Of a stretch of 64,000 bases of DNA, positions 62,806 to 64,000 are shown one piece after another; position 1 is the stretch's first letter, and each line of letters begins with the position of its first letter. The translations under genes and the position numbers were made by a program. Under the pieces are notes generated by a model. The model searched no databases and had not been told where the DNA came from. It worked only from the letters and a program-made list of their open reading frames with translations. The DNA comes from Comamonas koreensis (GTDB lineage Bacteria; Pseudomonadota; Gammaproteobacteria; Burkholderiales; Burkholderiaceae_C): contig NZ_JAJNCT010000005.1 of assembly GCF_021026195.1 (NCBI RefSeq), positions 709,231 to 773,230 of the forward strand, written 5' to 3'.

Positions 62806-63351
62806 CTACAGCGTCAGAGCTGCGCTGAATGCATCCTCCAGCTTGGTCGGTGTATCCAGGCCAATGCCAGCGCCAAACATCAGCACATGGGGGTTGTCAC
62901 TATCCCAGGTTGCAGCGCGGAAATACAAGCCAGCCTCGTACTTGGCATCCTCATCTTCCATACCTGCAATCAGCGCCTCTACTTCCGCCTCAGTAACCCG
63001 CAGGTTTCGGTAGATGTAGACCAGCCCTTGCGTGCGGGAAATGGTGATACGTGCCGCATCCCGGGCCGCCTGTTCTGCAGCCAGGCGCTCAGCCTCTAGC
63101 TGGGCCAACTCTTCAGCGCTCAGCGGCACAACTTCCCACTGCTGCAGGTAGCCATCCTCGGTCTCCAGCGGCTCCACCTCGACCGCCTTGTGGGTGGCAC
63201 CATCAAAGCCGGGCTGCGGCTGGTCTAGCACCTGTTGGTATTGCTCCAAAGGTACAAAGGGCTCCGGAAAGATCGTCGATGGGTGGCGCTGCATGATGTC
63301 AGCCTGGCTCAACCCCCATTCTTTGGTAGTTGCATCAATAAACATATTCAT
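62806..63351 (-). CDS. Phage tail fibre-associated or tail assembly protein
   Basis: 181 residues from the ATG at 63351, where the CTGAGG before it overlaps the stop of the upstream tail gene (two bases between the genes). A helical, Ala/Glu-rich middle (ELAQLEAERLAAEQAARDAARI) leads to a C-terminal domain (YIYRNLRVTEAEVEALI, GLYFRAATWDS). This composition is common in genes placed directly after tail-fibre genes in tailed prophages. Confidence 0.65.
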   Translation of the reverse strand: MNMFIDATTKEWGLSQADIMQRHPSTIFPEPFVPLEQYQQVLDQPQPGFDGATHKAVEVEPLETEDGYLQQWEVVPLSAEELAQLEAERLAAEQAARDAARITISRTQGLVYIYRNLRVTEAEVEALIAGMEDEDAKYEAGLYFRAATWDSDNPHVLMFGAGIGLDTPTKLEDAFSAALTL

Positions 63352-63353
63352 CC

Positions 63354-64000
63354 TCAGTTGATCGCTAAGCCAAGGCGCGTGCCGTTGGCGGTCCATGTCA
63401 CAAAGCTGTTCCCATCGACGTACGCCCCAGCAGCGCCTCCCATTCCAATCGCGCCATCAGACTGCGAGTCAAAGGTTCCACTGGTTGAACCGTAGCTTCC
63501 GCTGCCTCCAGGCATTCCCATTGCGCCGCCGTCTCCACCCCTGCCCCCCGTGGCCACACCTTGAGTGGAGCCACCGATGGAGGGCCCGCCCACTGTTTGC
63601 GATGTGCCAGGATTACCGGACGTTTGCCACACAAATACCGGGGTGCCGGAGTTGTTGAAACCGGCCCCGCTGCCGCCCGATCCACCATTGCCAGTACCTA
63701 CATACCCAGTACCCCGGAAGATGGCCTTCCAGGCCCCATTCCCGCCTGCTCCTCCACCGCCGAAGATGGTCCCCGAGGTGTTGTCGATGCGAATGCGAGT
63801 GCGTGTGTAAATTGCGGTGCCACCGTTGACTACGCCACCAATGCGCCCTCGGTTGATGATCGTCAGGCGGTCATGTGGAATGCCAGCGATGTTGAGCGAG
63901 GCAACATCTACCCCAGTGTTGATCGTGCAGGTGATCTGGCCCGAGCCATTCCATCCACGAGCACGCGCAAGGGCGGCAATGTCTGGGCTACGCACGCTTG
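63354..64000 (-). CDS. Glycine-rich phage tail fibre/receptor-recognition protein, N-terminus beyond window
   Basis: The frame is open to the window edge, so at least 215 residues and probably more upstream. It begins with ALARARGWNGSGQITCTINTGVDV, followed by a Gly-rich body (GGGGAGGNG, GTGNGGSGGSGAG, GGRGGDGGAMGMPGG) and ends SFVTWTANGTRLGLAIN. Such Gly-rich fields behind an ARGWNG start are typical of tail-fibre tips of Comamonadaceae prophages and determine host range. Slightly lower GC than the neighbouring chromosomal genes. Confidence 0.75.
   Translation of the reverse strand, partial: SVRSPDIAALARARGWNGSGQITCTINTGVDVASLNIAGIPHDRLTIINRGRIGGVVNGGTAIYTRTRIRIDNTSGTIFGGGGAGGNGAWKAIFRGTGYVGTGNGGSGGSGAGFNNSGTPVFVWQTSGNPGTSQTVGGPSIGGSTQGVATGGRGGDGGAMGMPGGSGSYGSTSGTFDSQSDGAIGMGGAAGAYVDGNSFVTWTANGTRLGLAIN

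Noticed and set aside
1-64000. CRISPR arrays, rRNA or tRNA genes
   Set aside because: No regularly spaced direct repeats and no recognisable rRNA or tRNA sequences were seen on either strand.

Overview
The window reads as chromosomal DNA of a high-GC betaproteobacterium of the Comamonadaceae (Comamonas or Delftia type). The evidence is uniformly GC-rich coding, the linked order yicC-gmk-rpoZ-spoT-greB, recJ directly behind a Burkholderiales-type conserved gene, Bug-family (TctC-like) periplasmic binding proteins, and a LolCD plus TatD neighbourhood. The genus is inferred, not proven. I found no rRNA, tRNA or CRISPR array.

Layout. 1-9.6 kb: housekeeping genes (a GspE/PilB-type ATPase cut by the left edge, a spermidine-synthase-like protein, a DNA glycosylase, TatD nuclease, LolD/LolC, RecJ). 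9.8-14.8 kb: a D-amino-acid unit with a dehydrogenase, an Asp/Glu racemase-family enzyme, an Lrp regulator and a polar amino acid ABC importer. 15-19 kb: PHP phosphoesterase, YciO-type protein, M50 protease and TrpS. 19-24 kb: a three-gene signalling unit (response regulator, LysM-FecR secreted protein, CHASE2 histidine kinase). 24-34.1 kb: MFS transporter, HemW, RdgB, a PP2C phosphatase/Ser-Thr kinase pair, then YicC, Gmk, RpoZ, SpoT and GreB. 34.2-42 kb: amidase/Bug/TetR unit, a small gene under a consensus-like LexA box, a COG4315 secreted protein with an ECF sigma/anti-sigma pair, LysE exporter and LysR regulator.

42-57.8 kb is the most accessory-looking stretch. It holds an SsuABC-type ABC transporter with an acyl-CoA-dehydrogenase-family (SfnB/DszC-like) enzyme, a secreted WG-repeat/Bug fusion, and a seven-gene operon: dipeptide-type ABC importer, luciferase-like FMN monooxygenase and two AhpD/CMD-fold proteins. 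Divergent OsmC and VOC genes follow. The content suggests uptake and oxidative breakdown of an unidentified organosulfur or other small organic compound.

57.9-62.5 kb is a membrane redox unit (NADPH flavoreductase, ApbE flavin transferase, DUF4198, DUF2271, PepSY protein). The last 1.2 kb enters a prophage at its tail-fibre genes.

The main items outside normal annotation are: a long palindromic intergenic element with terminal inverted repeats (2051-2213) and a diverged relative (16713-16815); an SOS-box-controlled 64-residue protein; a WG-Bug domain fusion; a 12-bp inverted operator-like pair in the 56.1-56.5 kb divergent promoter; and an Asp-for-Glu change in the SpoT synthetase motif.
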